A stretch of 64,000 nt of DNA. Source: Opitutia bacterium (GTDB taxonomy: Bacteria > Verrucomicrobiota > Verrucomicrobiia > Opitutales > Seribacteraceae). The notes under the pieces were generated by a model. It was not told the DNA's origin and did no database searches. It saw only the letters and a program-made list of their open reading frames with translations. The DNA lies in NCBI GenBank assembly GCA_002716045.1, contig PAZC01000024.1, forward strand, positions 1 through 64,000, written 5' to 3'. Below, in pieces: positions 19,899-29,197 of this stretch. The position numbers were made by a program, and so were the translations under genes. Positions within the stretch are counted from its first letter, which is position 1; each line of letters begins with the position of its first letter.

Positions 19899-21224
19899 CT
19901 ATTTCTTGGCGAGGCAGTAGAGGTGGCGCGTGCCGCGAAGAAAAAGCGCGTCGCCCGCGATGGCGGCGGATGCATTGATCGCCTCGTCCAGATGGTTCAA
20001 GGCAACCACCTTGGGCTCCTCCTTGTCATCCAGCACCAAGGTGGCCCCCTGTTGGTCGGTCAGGTAAATTCGCCCATCGGCGGATACCGGGGAGGCATAG
20101 AGATTGAGTAGCCCGGGCAATCGGAAGGGACCGGAAGGTTCCTTCCCCGTCTTGGCCACGAGTCGGGTCAGTATGGCTTGGTAATGACGGAGAAAGTAAA
20201 GATGTCCGTTGTGCAGGAGCGGGGAGGGAACGTAAGGGGTGCGTTGGCGACGTGACCAAAGCAGGTGTTTTGTGCCTGTCAGATCGCCCTTCGCGCCGGC
20301 TAGGCGAATGGCCAGCATGGCTTGCTTTTCGTAGCTGCTGCCGGCAATCAGCAGACCATCCGACACCACTGGGGAAGCCACCACGTTTTTGGACAGGCCG
20401 CCACATGACCAAATGACCTTGCCGGTTGACAAGTCATATCCGCGTACTGCGGTGGATCCGCTGACAATTACTTGGGGCTTGCCGTCCACTTTCGCGATCA
20501 CGGGCGTGGCCCAGGAAGTTACCTCGTCGCGTGGTTGCCGCCAAATTTCCTTGCCCGTCTTTGCCTCGAGGGCGACCACGAAGGAGTCTCCTTCATGGTC
20601 CCAGTTCACTACCAAGGTTTCCCCGTGCAAGGCGGGCGAAGCTCCTTCGCCATGCCCATGCTTGACCTGCATGTCACCGAAATCCTTTTCCCAAAGGAGT
20701 TTTCCCTTGATCGACAGGCAATAGAGCCCGTTGGAGCCAAAGAAGGCATAGACGCGTTCGCCGTCTGTTACGGGTGAGGCGGATGCCCAGGTTCCGCTTT
20801 CGTGGGCGCTTTGGTGCGGCTGGGCATTGCGCACGACCGTTTCCCAATTGATTTTGCCGGAGTGGCGAGCCAGCGCCATGACGACGAATCGCATTTTTTT
20901 CTCCGGATCGACGTTGTTGTGGGCGCCGGGCGGTTGTTCCGGAACATCTAGTTTTTCGCCGTGGGGCACTGCTGACAGCAGGAACACTTGGTCTCCCCAG
21001 ACAATGGGCGAGGAATGAGCATTGCCGGGCAGGGCAGTTTTCCAGCGGATGTTTTTCTTCTCGCTCCATTCTGTCGGCGGCTTGCCACGCGGCGATTCTC
21101 CCGTGCCCAAGGGTCCTCGCCATTGACCCCATTGGTTTAGCGGATCCAGTTTTCTTGGTTCCGCTCCTGCATGCAGCGTCCAGCAAAGAGCCAGGCAGAG
21201 GGCAATTGAGCCCTGCGCAGTCAT
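19899..21224 (-). CDS. Secreted PQQ-like beta-propeller protein (2 of 3)
   Basis: 441 residues from ATG at 21222-21224. A signal peptide (cut near LHAGA-EP) is followed by WGQWRGPLGTGESPRG, then propeller blades such as AKTGKEIWRQP and DGRIYLTDQQGATLVL. The start is 1 bp past the stop of the preceding paralogue, so both are translated from one message. Function as for the paralogue at 16773, with no catalytic residues I can point to. A weak hairpin (GGCGT/ACGCC) lies directly after its stop. Confidence 0.85.
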   Translation of the reverse strand: MTAQGSIALCLALCWTLHAGAEPRKLDPLNQWGQWRGPLGTGESPRGKPPTEWSEKKNIRWKTALPGNAHSSPIVWGDQVFLLSAVPHGEKLDVPEQPPGAHNNVDPEKKMRFVVMALARHSGKINWETVVRNAQPHQSAHESGTWASASPVTDGERVYAFFGSNGLYCLSIKGKLLWEKDFGDMQVKHGHGEGASPALHGETLVVNWDHEGDSFVVALEAKTGKEIWRQPRDEVTSWATPVIAKVDGKPQVIVSGSTAVRGYDLSTGKVIWSCGGLSKNVVASPVVSDGLLIAGSSYEKQAMLAIRLAGAKGDLTGTKHLLWSRRQRTPYVPSPLLHNGHLYFLRHYQAILTRLVAKTGKEPSGPFRLPGLLNLYASPVSADGRIYLTDQQGATLVLDDKEEPKVVALNHLDEAINASAAIAGDALFLRGTRHLYCLAKK

Positions 21225-21225
21225 C

Positions 21226-22440
21226 TCAGGACCCTCGCAAGTCGAGGCAGACCAAGTCGCCCTTGGCATTGCGCAGGTAGAGTCTGCCATTGGCCAGTAC
21301 CGGACTGGTCCAGCAACGTCCGCCGATCACTTGTTCGCGGGCAGTTGCGGAGAAGCCTTTTGCGGAAACCGGGGCGATGGCCAGCTCGCCTTTTTGGCCG
21401 AGGGCTATGATTTGATTGTCTGCTACAATCAGCGAGCCGACCTGCAAATTACTTTTGTCCCGCCATTGTTCCTCACCGGTGGAGAAGCGTATGCAGACCA
21501 GTTCCTTGGGTCCGGCCATATGCACGTTGCCATCGAAGCCATAGAGAAAGTCGCCAACCAGGATCGAGTTGTTCATGTGGTTGGACATTTTCTTGTTCTC
21601 GTAGATTTTCTTCAGTGAACCGCTTTTGAGTTGAAACAAGGCGCAGCCCCGGCGGTAGCCGGTCGAAATGAAGATCTTGTCGCCTCGCACGATCGGCGTG
21701 GTGGAATTCGTGCGGTAGCTCGTTTCCCATTTTTCGAAGGCGACGGTGGAGCCATCCTTGGCATCGAGAACCACGAGGCCGTCCGTCTTTAGCGTGGCGA
21801 CAAAGGTCTTGCCGCCGTGAGGAAAGGCAATCGGGCTGCCGTAGGCATGGCGGTATTGCTTGCTGCGCCACACTTCCTTGCCGGTCTTCTTGTCGAGTGC
21901 GAAGGTATGGGCGGCCTCGATGATGAGCAAGTCATCGAGTACGTAGGGCGAACCGGCAAAGCCCCATTCCGGAGGCCGTTTCATGCCGGCTGCCTGCATC
22001 ATGTTCCTTGTCCAGAGAATCTTCCCCGTCTTGGCTTGGTAGGCGTTGAGGCGCCCGTCCTTGCTTATGGTATAGACCGTCGAGCCATCCACCGTGGGGG
22101 TGGCGCAGGGGCCGCCCTCATGGAGGTAGTCGACGATGGCTGCCTCGTAGGAATCCGTCCAAATTTCTTTTCCGGTGGCAGCATCGAGGCACCACACGGT
22201 TTCCTTGCCGCCGCGTTTGCGTCCGTCGTGGCCCATCGTGAAAAGTTTCCCATCCGCCACTGACACGGTGGAGAAGCCAACGCCCAGCTTGGCTTTCCAG
22301 GCGACTGTCTCCAAGTTGGCTTTCCAGCCTTTCTCGGTGGAGATGCCAGTGCCCGAGGGCCCTTGCCAACGGGGCCAGTCATCAGCTGACAGCGAACTGC
22401 CGATTGCGATTAGGATAAAGCAGGACCAAAAACTTTTCAT
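21226..22440 (-). CDS. Secreted PQQ-like beta-propeller protein (3 of 3)
   Basis: 404 residues from ATG at 22438-22440. A signal peptide (MKSFWSCFILIAIGSSLSA) is followed by DWPRWQGPSGTGISTEKGW. Blades repeat the pattern AxTGKExW (DAATGKEIWTDS, DKKTGKEVWRS, and QAKTGKILWTR). It is the first gene of a pair with the paralogue at 19899-21224. Closely spaced duplicates like these suggest local duplication followed by divergence. Confidence 0.85.
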   Translation of the reverse strand: MKSFWSCFILIAIGSSLSADDWPRWQGPSGTGISTEKGWKANLETVAWKAKLGVGFSTVSVADGKLFTMGHDGRKRGGKETVWCLDAATGKEIWTDSYEAAIVDYLHEGGPCATPTVDGSTVYTISKDGRLNAYQAKTGKILWTRNMMQAAGMKRPPEWGFAGSPYVLDDLLIIEAAHTFALDKKTGKEVWRSKQYRHAYGSPIAFPHGGKTFVATLKTDGLVVLDAKDGSTVAFEKWETSYRTNSTTPIVRGDKIFISTGYRRGCALFQLKSGSLKKIYENKKMSNHMNNSILVGDFLYGFDGNVHMAGPKELVCIRFSTGEEQWRDKSNLQVGSLIVADNQIIALGQKGELAIAPVSAKGFSATAREQVIGGRCWTSPVLANGRLYLRNAKGDLVCLDLRGS

Positions 22441-22502
22441 GGAAGCAAAGTCTTGGCGCCCTTTGCTCGTTATCAAGCCTTCTCTGCGTACAAGGTAGCG
22501 AT

Positions 22503-23843
22503 TCAGCGTATGACGCTGGCTTCCAGGAAGATTATGATTTCCCGTTTTTCGTCGCTGGCGGGGCCGCGAAAGATCATGGTATGACTTCTTTTGAGGATCA
22601 CCGTGGTATTAAGCCTCCAGGTCCAGAACTTTGGCACCTTGGTTCCCGCTCCGTATTCCTCGAATCCCTTTGATTCGGTGATTTTCTGGGCCAGCTCCAC
22701 TGTAACGCGGTCATATTTGGGCTCATGCCTGGCGGTTAGCTCGATCTTCGTGCCGACCATGCGGAAGCCTGGTTGCTCGTCATCCGGAGCTACGGTGTCG
22801 AATTGTGGAATTGGAGCGAACGGTTGGTCGGGTTTGCTATCTGAGGAAGCAACTGGTTCGGGTGGTATGAAGCCGGTGGGGTAGATTACTTCCTCGCCTA
22901 TTTGGAAACTGGCAGGAAGGCCATCCATTGCAACGAGTCGGGGAAGAGATTTCAGCACGAAGCCATCCATCTTTCTCAACTCGAAAAAGGTTGCGTTGGC
23001 CAAGCGACTTTCGATCTGAAAATGGCCTTGTCCCATTAGGATCCTGGGGCCAAAGGCTTTTTCGAGGACCTTCTCCAAAGCTCCAAGCGGAACCTCCAAA
23101 ATCTTGAATTGGGCTTCGATTTGCTTGGCGACTTTATCATCAAGACCCAGAAGGATTGCACGGATACTATCGAGAGCTTCCTGCTCATGGGTGGCAATGA
23201 TCTGAAAACCATCGAAAATAAAGCGATGCCCTTTCCTTTCGTCGAAAATGACTCCCGCATTAGTCAGGTATTGCTTCACTTTGCCCGAAGGATCGATCTT
23301 TTTGGGGAAACCACTAAAGGGATCAGGCGGAACTCCCGCTCCTACTCCGGTCATGCGATTGATGATATCTTGGGGAACTTCGAAAAACTCTAACTTCAGC
23401 CCTTGCGGGAAGCCGAGCCCGCCACGTGGCTCTTTCATTACCACGATGGCATCCTTTCTGACTTCATATGTCCAACCGACCATTTCGGTGATGAAATCCA
23501 ATGTTTTTTCCAAGCTCATCTGGTTGAGCTTGATAGTCAGCGAAGGAGCGGGCGCTCCTTGATCAAGGACGATTATGTTTACCCCTTTTGCGTCAGGAAT
23601 CGTTTCCTTGGAATCAAGCTTTCGTGATTGAGCCGACAGCAGATTCATTGCTTCTCGCAGAGGAGTATTGAAAAGGTTCAGCTGGGGAATTTCGATTCGC
23701 TTGATCTTGTCCTCGAGGCTTTTGTCGCTGTCCTTGGGCTTTTCGCATCCGATGAAACACAAGTCCTCTTTCTGCTCGGAGAAACCGAGTGAGAAGGCGT
23801 AGAAAAAGAACAGGATGAGAATTACGCGCGAGCTTGGCTTCAT
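22503..23843 (-). CDS. Secretin-like / STN-domain exported protein
   Basis: 446 residues. A signal peptide precedes KIKRIEIPQLNLFNTPLREA and a beta-alpha-beta short N-terminal (STN) domain that ends MVGWTYEVRKDAIVVM. A central part (VGAGVPPDPFSGFPKKI; EQEALDSIRAILLGL) and a C-terminal beta-rich domain ending in HTMIFRGPASDEKREIIIFLEASV follow, which resembles the C-terminus of secretins. It resembles verrucomicrobial type IV pilus/secretin-associated proteins. No pilus genes lie nearby, so it acts alone or with distant partners. It is upstream of the two PQQ-like genes on the same strand. Confidence 0.65.
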   Translation of the reverse strand: MKPSSRVILILFFFYAFSLGFSEQKEDLCFIGCEKPKDSDKSLEDKIKRIEIPQLNLFNTPLREAMNLLSAQSRKLDSKETIPDAKGVNIIVLDQGAPAPSLTIKLNQMSLEKTLDFITEMVGWTYEVRKDAIVVMKEPRGGLGFPQGLKLEFFEVPQDIINRMTGVGAGVPPDPFSGFPKKIDPSGKVKQYLTNAGVIFDERKGHRFIFDGFQIIATHEQEALDSIRAILLGLDDKVAKQIEAQFKILEVPLGALEKVLEKAFGPRILMGQGHFQIESRLANATFFELRKMDGFVLKSLPRLVAMDGLPASFQIGEEVIYPTGFIPPEPVASSDSKPDQPFAPIPQFDTVAPDDEQPGFRMVGTKIELTARHEPKYDRVTVELAQKITESKGFEEYGAGTKVPKFWTWRLNTTVILKRSHTMIFRGPASDEKREIIIFLEASVIR

Positions 23844-24123
23844 AGTTATTGGAGCAGGTTAGCTTTTATCTGAGGCAAAGAAATCTCATGTATTTACTAG
23901 CGTGAATATTAAAGATTCCACGAATGAATAAATATTTTTTCCCGCGGCCCGACATTTGATTGGATGCATGCAATTTGATGCAACTGCACTAAATAAGCAA
24001 ATTATATTTTTCTTTTAGTTTCAAGGTGGGGTACAGGCATTTCAACGGAACTTGGTTTTTGGAGTTGAGATTGGGGCTTGGTGGTCTTACAGCTTGGATT
24101 TGAGCCTGATTATGGCTTTGAGC

Positions 24124-24972
24124 ATGGAAATATATTTGCATATTGGCGAAGACAACGTGGGTCCGCTTTCTCCCGAGGAAGTGAAAGCCAAGCATGCCTC
24201 CGGAGAGGTAGGGCCCGATACCTTGGGTTGGATGGATACCCTCGACACTTGGTACCCGCTGTCCAATGAGAAATTCGATTTTCTGGGTATAGCTTCCGCA
24301 GCGGAGCCTGCGCCTGCAGCTGCAACGGAGGCTCCCACCGCGTCACCTGCAGCTGAGCAACCTGTTGCTGATGCTGCGCCTGCATCGACTGAAGCAGTTG
24401 CGGCCGAAGCTTCTACCGAAGGGCAAAAGGAGGCTGCAGTTCAAAGTCAGGAGGAGGCTGTCCCCGATGAGCTGGAGGAAGAGGAAACCGAACCGGAGCC
24501 CGATCCCGCCGAACTCGCGGCCACTTCATCCGCCTATGATGCAGCATCTGCTTTCGAGCCACGGTCACGAGACAAGCTAAAGGCTGAGATGATACGTCTC
24601 AAGCAAGAGCACGACAAGGTATTGTTGCCTGAGATAGGGCGCAAAGCGGTGGAGGAAGGGATTCGGGTCAGCGGAGCCACGGAGATCCTGAACCGCATCG
24701 AGGCCGCCCGTAAAAAAGGGGATTCGCCCCAGTTGCAAGCGGCCTACGTTTCCTATGCCTTGGCCATCGTGCAAGGCGGCCTGACGGATCCTGCGCTGGA
24801 CGACTTGCTGGAACAAGAACGGCGCGTGTCCGAAGACATGCTGAATTTGCATACGGAAGCAAAGGGCCTCGCAGATACTCCGAAGCCAGGCGGAGCCTTG
24901 AAGTGGGTTTTGCTGGTTGGCGCCGTGCTGGCCTTGGGCGGCATAGTGGCCTTGGTCATTTTGAAGAGCTAG
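24124..24972 (+). CDS. GYF_2-domain protein with C-terminal membrane helix
   Basis: 282 residues from ATG 24124 (another ATG at 24112). Residues 1-50 form a GYF_2 domain (MEIYLHIGEDNVGPLSPEEV...GWMDTLDTWYPL), a small peptide-binding module of Pro-rich ligands common in bacterial membrane proteins. An Ala/Pro/Glu-rich disordered linker (about 58-145), a helical region rich in charged residues (155-255) and a membrane helix (WVLLVGAVLALGGIVALVI) follow. No signal peptide, so the GYF end is cytoplasmic and the protein is tail-anchored. It shares the GYF_2 front with the TIR protein at 37163. Confidence 0.75.
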   Translation: MEIYLHIGEDNVGPLSPEEVKAKHASGEVGPDTLGWMDTLDTWYPLSNEKFDFLGIASAAEPAPAAATEAPTASPAAEQPVADAAPASTEAVAAEASTEGQKEAAVQSQEEAVPDELEEEETEPEPDPAELAATSSAYDAASAFEPRSRDKLKAEMIRLKQEHDKVLLPEIGRKAVEEGIRVSGATEILNRIEAARKKGDSPQLQAAYVSYALAIVQGGLTDPALDDLLEQERRVSEDMLNLHTEAKGLADTPKPGGALKWVLLVGAVLALGGIVALVILKS

Positions 24973-24974
24973 CC

Positions 24975-24996
24975 CTGTCCGGGAATAGCTGGACAG
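24975..24996. terminator. short hairpin between convergent genes
   Basis: CTGTCC at 24975-24980 pairs with GGACAG at 24991-24996, just after the GYF gene and before the end of pyrC. It lacks a T tract; a modest terminator is possible. Confidence 0.35.
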
Positions 24997-25016
24997 CCTC
25001 TTCGCTCAGATCGTGA

Positions 25017-26351
25017 CTAGCGGTTAAACCGCAGGGCCCGTCCTCTCGCTTCTTTTTTCAGTCGGCCTTTGTTCCAGGCAACTTGCCCTGACACTACGGT
25101 GGTTTCCACGGTAGCCGAGAAAGTTTCACCATCGAAAGGCGACCATCCACATTTCGCAAGCAGCCCGCTTTTTTCCACTGCCGTGGGTTTGTCCAAGTCA
25201 ACGAGCACGAGATCTGCCCAATAGCCTTCGCGCAAGTAGCCACGCTCCTCGATTTGGTAAAGATCGGCCAAGGCATGACTGGTTTTGCGCACGATGTTCT
25301 CCAGTGAAATTTCGCCCGCCCTGTACAATTCCAGCAGAATGAGCAGGCTGTGCTGAATGAGGGGAAGGCCGGATGGGCAGTCGAAGTAATTGCCCTGTTT
25401 TTCCTCCCAGGTATGTGGGGCATGATCGGTTGCTATGACGTCGATGCGATCCTCGTTGACTGCTTGTACCACGGCTTTGCGGTCGGCGCCGCTCTTTATT
25501 GCGGGGTTGCACTTGATTAGGGGCCCTCTGGATTCATAGGCAGTGTCGTCCAGATAGAGGTGATGCACGCAGGCTTCGGCCGTGATTTTCTTGTCCTTCA
25601 CTGGGCCCGGCTCGAAGAGTGCGATCTCCTCCGCAGTTGTGATATGGAGGACATGGAGGCGGGCGTCGTGTCGCCGAGCCAGTTCCACCGCGAGACTAGA
25701 TGAGAGCAAGCATGCTTCTCGGCTTCGTATGTCGGGATGCAGTTCGAAGGGTACGTTCTCGCCATATTGGTCACGAGCCTTTCGTTCGTTCTCCAGGATC
25801 GAGGGAGTGTCCTCGCAATGCGACGCAACCAGTGTGGGAGCGTGCCTGAACAGGTTTTCCAACGCCTCCTCGTTGTCCACCAGCATATTTCCGGTGGAAG
25901 ACCCCATGAATACTTTGATGCCCGCGATTTCATCGATTGCGGCTGACTTTACGTCTTCCAGGTTATCATTTGTAGCGCCTAGGTAGAACGCATAATTAGC
26001 CAAGGACTCCCTGCCCGCGATGGAACACTTTTCGCGGAGGTGTTCCATCGAGACCGTGGGTGGTGAAACATTGGGCATCTCCATGAAACTAGTGACGCCT
26101 CCGGCAACCGCGGCGCGTGCTTCAGTGGCAATGCTTGCCTTGTGCGTGAAACCAGGCTCGCGAAAGTGTACTTGGTCGTCGATCAGGCCGGGCAACAGGT
26201 GGAGTCCGGCAGCGTCTATCACTTCGTCTGCCTGACGCGAGGAAAGGTCGGGGCCTATCCGTTCAATGCGTCCTTCGCGAATAAACAGGTCGGCCTCGGT
26301 TGTGGCGCCTTCGTTGACGATTTTCGCGTTGAGGACGAGAAGGGAGTTCAT
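25017..26351 (-). CDS. pyrC: Dihydroorotase
   Basis: 444 residues, class I dihydroorotase/amidohydrolase. LPGLIDDQVHFREPGFTHKA marks the first metal motif, GIKVFMGSSTGNMLV contains the bridging (carboxylated) Lys, then ASHCEDT, VLHITTAEE, and the catalytic ATDHAPHTWEEK. It closes carbamoyl-aspartate to dihydroorotate in pyrimidine synthesis. The first metal His of the usual HxH is Gln here (QVH); I recall the same DDQVHFREPG form in Bacteroidetes enzymes, so this is a subgroup feature. It starts 1 bp after the rhodanese gene, in a proA-rhodanese-pyrC operon. Confidence 0.93.
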   Translation of the reverse strand: MNSLLVLNAKIVNEGATTEADLFIREGRIERIGPDLSSRQADEVIDAAGLHLLPGLIDDQVHFREPGFTHKASIATEARAAVAGGVTSFMEMPNVSPPTVSMEHLREKCSIAGRESLANYAFYLGATNDNLEDVKSAAIDEIAGIKVFMGSSTGNMLVDNEEALENLFRHAPTLVASHCEDTPSILENERKARDQYGENVPFELHPDIRSREACLLSSSLAVELARRHDARLHVLHITTAEEIALFEPGPVKDKKITAEACVHHLYLDDTAYESRGPLIKCNPAIKSGADRKAVVQAVNEDRIDVIATDHAPHTWEEKQGNYFDCPSGLPLIQHSLLILLELYRAGEISLENIVRKTSHALADLYQIEERGYLREGYWADLVLVDLDKPTAVEKSGLLAKCGWSPFDGETFSATVETTVVSGQVAWNKGRLKKEARGRALRFNR

Positions 26352-26352
26352 C

Positions 26353-26886
26353 CTAGCGGTTCCAAGGCATATACCTTAGAATATTATTCAGTCCGCGGAT
26401 TCCGGTCCAACCGGAGAAGATCAAGCTGAGACCAAAAAATGCCGGAAGCACCAACCACCAGAACTCATGAGTATACCAAAAGATTGTCGTTCCTCCGATG
26501 ATTAGGGTTCCGATAAGCAAGCGCGCCTGTCGATTCACCGAAATTGGACCTTTTCCTCGAGTAAGTGGGAATTCGGCGTCTTCCCATGAGCGAAGACCGC
26601 CATTTAGGATATTTACTTTCTTGAACCCTGCATCCAGTAGCTTTCGGGCCAAGAGGGCCGAGCGTCTTCCGGTCAGGCACATGGCGCAAATCTCCTGCCC
26701 GTTGACCGATTTCTTCAATTGCTCGATGACGTTTTCGTCCACTGTATCCAGTGGTAGTGAAATGGCTTCGTCGACATGTACCTTGCTGTGTTCCTCGGGG
26801 GTGCGTACGTCCAGTAGCACGACCGCTTTTTCATCGAGTCTTCTCTTGAGGACGCGAACGTCCATAGCATGCATGGAAGGTGTCAT
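26353..26886 (-). CDS. Rhodanese fused to DUF2892-like membrane domain
   Basis: 177 residues from the ATG at 26884-26886, which overlaps the proA stop as ATGA; a longer frame upstream lies inside proA. Residues 1-100 are a rhodanese domain (VVLLDVRTPEEHSKVHVDEA, active-site loop CLTGRRSA with the catalytic Cys). After it, GPISVNRQARLLIGTLIIGG opens a DUF2892-type two-helix membrane segment ending RYMPWNR. So a cytoplasmic sulfurtransferase is tied to the inner membrane. Position between proline and pyrimidine genes gives no functional clue. Confidence 0.88.
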   Translation of the reverse strand: MTPSMHAMDVRVLKRRLDEKAVVLLDVRTPEEHSKVHVDEAISLPLDTVDENVIEQLKKSVNGQEICAMCLTGRRSALLARKLLDAGFKKVNILNGGLRSWEDAEFPLTRGKGPISVNRQARLLIGTLIIGGTTIFWYTHEFWWLVLPAFFGLSLIFSGWTGIRGLNNILRYMPWNR

Positions 26887-28163
26887 TCTCTTACTTGCCC
26901 AGTTCCCAAGATATGGTACTTGTAAGTGCACAGTTCACGCAAGCCCATAGGACCTCTTGCATGGAGACGATCAGTTGATATGCCGATTTCGGCCCCCAGT
27001 CCGAACTCGAAACCATCTGTGAAGCGGGTGCTGGCATTCCAATAGACAGAGGAGGAATCCACTGCCTCCATGAACTGGTTGGCATGCTCTTCGCTCTTGG
27101 TTACTATCGCATCACTGTGGCCGCTGCCATAGCGGTTTACTTGTTCAATTGCATCCCTCAGCGAGCCGACCACCTTCACTGCAAGCACGAGATCATGGAA
27201 TTCCTCGTGGTAGTCATCTTCAGTGGCATCCTTGAGCCCGTTCGAGCCTGACGAATCTTCCAAAATCGTGCGCGTGCGCGAATCCACTCGCAACTCGACG
27301 CCTTCCTTGACGAGACTTTCGGCGGCGGCAGGAAGAAAGGTGTCGGCTACATCTTGATGAACAAACAGGTTTTCGACCGCATTGCAGACGCCGGGGCGCT
27401 GGCATTTTGCATTTATCGCTATCTTACGGGCCAGTTCGAGGTCAGCCTCGGAGTCGACGTACAGGTTACAAACCCCCTTGTAATGCTTGATCACCGGAAT
27501 CCTGCTATTTTCGGCCACAAAGCGTATGAGGCCTTCTCCGCCACGGGGAATGATGCAGTGAACGTATTGATCCAGTCGCAGCAAATGTTCGAGGGCTTCT
27601 CGATCAGTCGTTGGAATGAGCGCTGACGAATCGGGGTTCACGTCATTTTCAACGAGGGCCTGCCTGATGATTTCACTCAATGCCAAGTTGCTGTGAAATG
27701 CTTCCTTTCCGCCGCGCAGAATGCTAACGTTGCCAGACTTCAGGCATAGCACGGCGCAATCGATGGTGACGTTGGGGCGTGATTCGTAAATAATGCCGAT
27801 TACTCCCATCGGGGCACGAATTTTTCTTATCTCGAGGCCGTTGGGACGTGTGGAGCGCTCAATTTCCTCACCCACAGGATCGGGCAAGGCAATGACTTGG
27901 CGAACACCTTCGGTCATGTCTGCGATACGTTTGGGGGTAAGGGCAAGCCTGTCGATCATGGCTTCGCTCAGCCCGTTTTCACGTCCGTTTCGAAGATCTT
28001 TCTCGTTTTGGCTGACGAGTTCATCGGAAGATTGTTCCAAAAGCTCAGCAATGCGTCCGAGTATGGCATTCTTTTTTCCAGTATCCAAGATGGCCAATTC
28101 CCGAGATGCAGAATGGGCTTTCTTTGCCAAAGACTGGGTCAATTTTTCAATGTCCTCGGTCAT
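26883..28163 (-). CDS. proA: Gamma-glutamyl phosphate reductase
   Basis: 426 residues. ProA motifs: RPNVTIDCAVLCLKSGN, LRGGKEAFHSN, IPRGGEGLIRFV, and the active-site region CQRPGVCNAVENLFVH with the catalytic Cys. SRFTDGFEFGLGAEIGIST-type ending (split here as ASTRFTDGFEFGLGAE) is intact. It reduces gamma-glutamyl phosphate to glutamate semialdehyde for proline. proB is not in the window. Overlaps the rhodanese start by 4 nt. Confidence 0.96.
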   Translation of the reverse strand: MTEDIEKLTQSLAKKAHSASRELAILDTGKKNAILGRIAELLEQSSDELVSQNEKDLRNGRENGLSEAMIDRLALTPKRIADMTEGVRQVIALPDPVGEEIERSTRPNGLEIRKIRAPMGVIGIIYESRPNVTIDCAVLCLKSGNVSILRGGKEAFHSNLALSEIIRQALVENDVNPDSSALIPTTDREALEHLLRLDQYVHCIIPRGGEGLIRFVAENSRIPVIKHYKGVCNLYVDSEADLELARKIAINAKCQRPGVCNAVENLFVHQDVADTFLPAAAESLVKEGVELRVDSRTRTILEDSSGSNGLKDATEDDYHEEFHDLVLAVKVVGSLRDAIEQVNRYGSGHSDAIVTKSEEHANQFMEAVDSSSVYWNASTRFTDGFEFGLGAEIGISTDRLHARGPMGLRELCTYKYHILGTGQVRE

Positions 28164-28249
28164 AGATCAAAACCTACGAAAGTGATGAATTGAATTCATG
28201 AAAAATGTCGAGAAAAAGGGCATCTTTCCGCTGTCTTTTTGTACTTTGC

Positions 28250-29197
28250 TTATTGCTCGACTTGTATCAACTGCCGCAATTCTTGGACCCGTTGCGCAAT
28301 CACCGAATTTCCAGCCGATTCCAAGCGATCGCAACCAAAGGCTTCGACAGTCAAGCTTGCTACGGCGGTGCCGTATACCATGGCTTCCTTGATGGCCTCG
28401 AAATCTCGCCGATCCCGGGAGGCAAGGCGTCCGAGCAGAGCTCCCGCGAAGGAGTCGCCGGCGCCGGTTGGGTCCCGCAGATCGGTTACGGGGTATGCCG
28501 GCAAGGCGAAAAGGCCATCCTCGTGAAACAGGATCGCGCCGTGCTCGCCTTTTTTTATTATGACTGTTTCCGGACCCATTTGCCTTAGCTTTTGTCCAGC
28601 CAAGATAACGTTTTTTTCGGAGGTGAGTTCCTCTGCCTCGGAATCATTGATCACAAAGAGATTCACTCTCTTGATGAGGCTTAGCAGGGCGTCTCGCTCG
28701 ATGTCTATCCAGAGGTCTATGGTATCAGCCAGCACATAGGCGCCATCGCCTTCGAGCAAGTCGAGGACATGGGCTTGCAGGGCGGGATGTATGTTGCCCA
28801 GAAGCACGTATGGCGCGCTTTTGTAGTTAGTGGGCAGTTCAGGCCGAAATTGTTCGAACACGTTGAGCTGGATGTCGAGTGTGTCCCGGCGATTGAAGTT
28901 TTCGTGGTACTGTCCTTTCCAAAAGAAAGTGGGGCCGCTTTCGTCACGTTGCAGGCCTTCGAGGTCAATGCCTCGCGAGCGAAGTCGATCGAGATGTTCT
29001 TCGCCGAAGTCATTTCCCACTACGCCCACCATGAGTGGTTTCGCAAAATAGCTGGCCGCGAAGGAGCAATAGGAGGCGGCTCCGCCGAGGATGCCTTCTT
29101 GTGATCCATGAGGTGTAATGACGTTATCGAAGGCCACTGAACCGACCACTAGGACCGGTTGCGGTTTGCTCGAATCGCTTTTTATTCTTTCTATCAT
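28250..29197 (-). CDS. PfkB-family carbohydrate kinase
   Basis: 315 residues. VLVVGSVAFDNVITPHG at the start, GGAASYCSFAASYF, and the anion-hole/catalytic DPTGAGDSFAGALLGRL near residue 245 define a ribokinase/PfkB-fold sugar kinase; the catalytic Asp is present. The substrate (a nucleoside, sugar or sugar phosphate) cannot be told from the sequence. Its ATG overlaps the stop of the DUF6941-like gene in front by 4 nt. Confidence 0.88.
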   Translation of the reverse strand: MIERIKSDSSKPQPVLVVGSVAFDNVITPHGSQEGILGGAASYCSFAASYFAKPLMVGVVGNDFGEEHLDRLRSRGIDLEGLQRDESGPTFFWKGQYHENFNRRDTLDIQLNVFEQFRPELPTNYKSAPYVLLGNIHPALQAHVLDLLEGDGAYVLADTIDLWIDIERDALLSLIKRVNLFVINDSEAEELTSEKNVILAGQKLRQMGPETVIIKKGEHGAILFHEDGLFALPAYPVTDLRDPTGAGDSFAGALLGRLASRDRRDFEAIKEAMVYGTAVASLTVEAFGCDRLESAGNSVIAQRVQELRQLIQVEQ

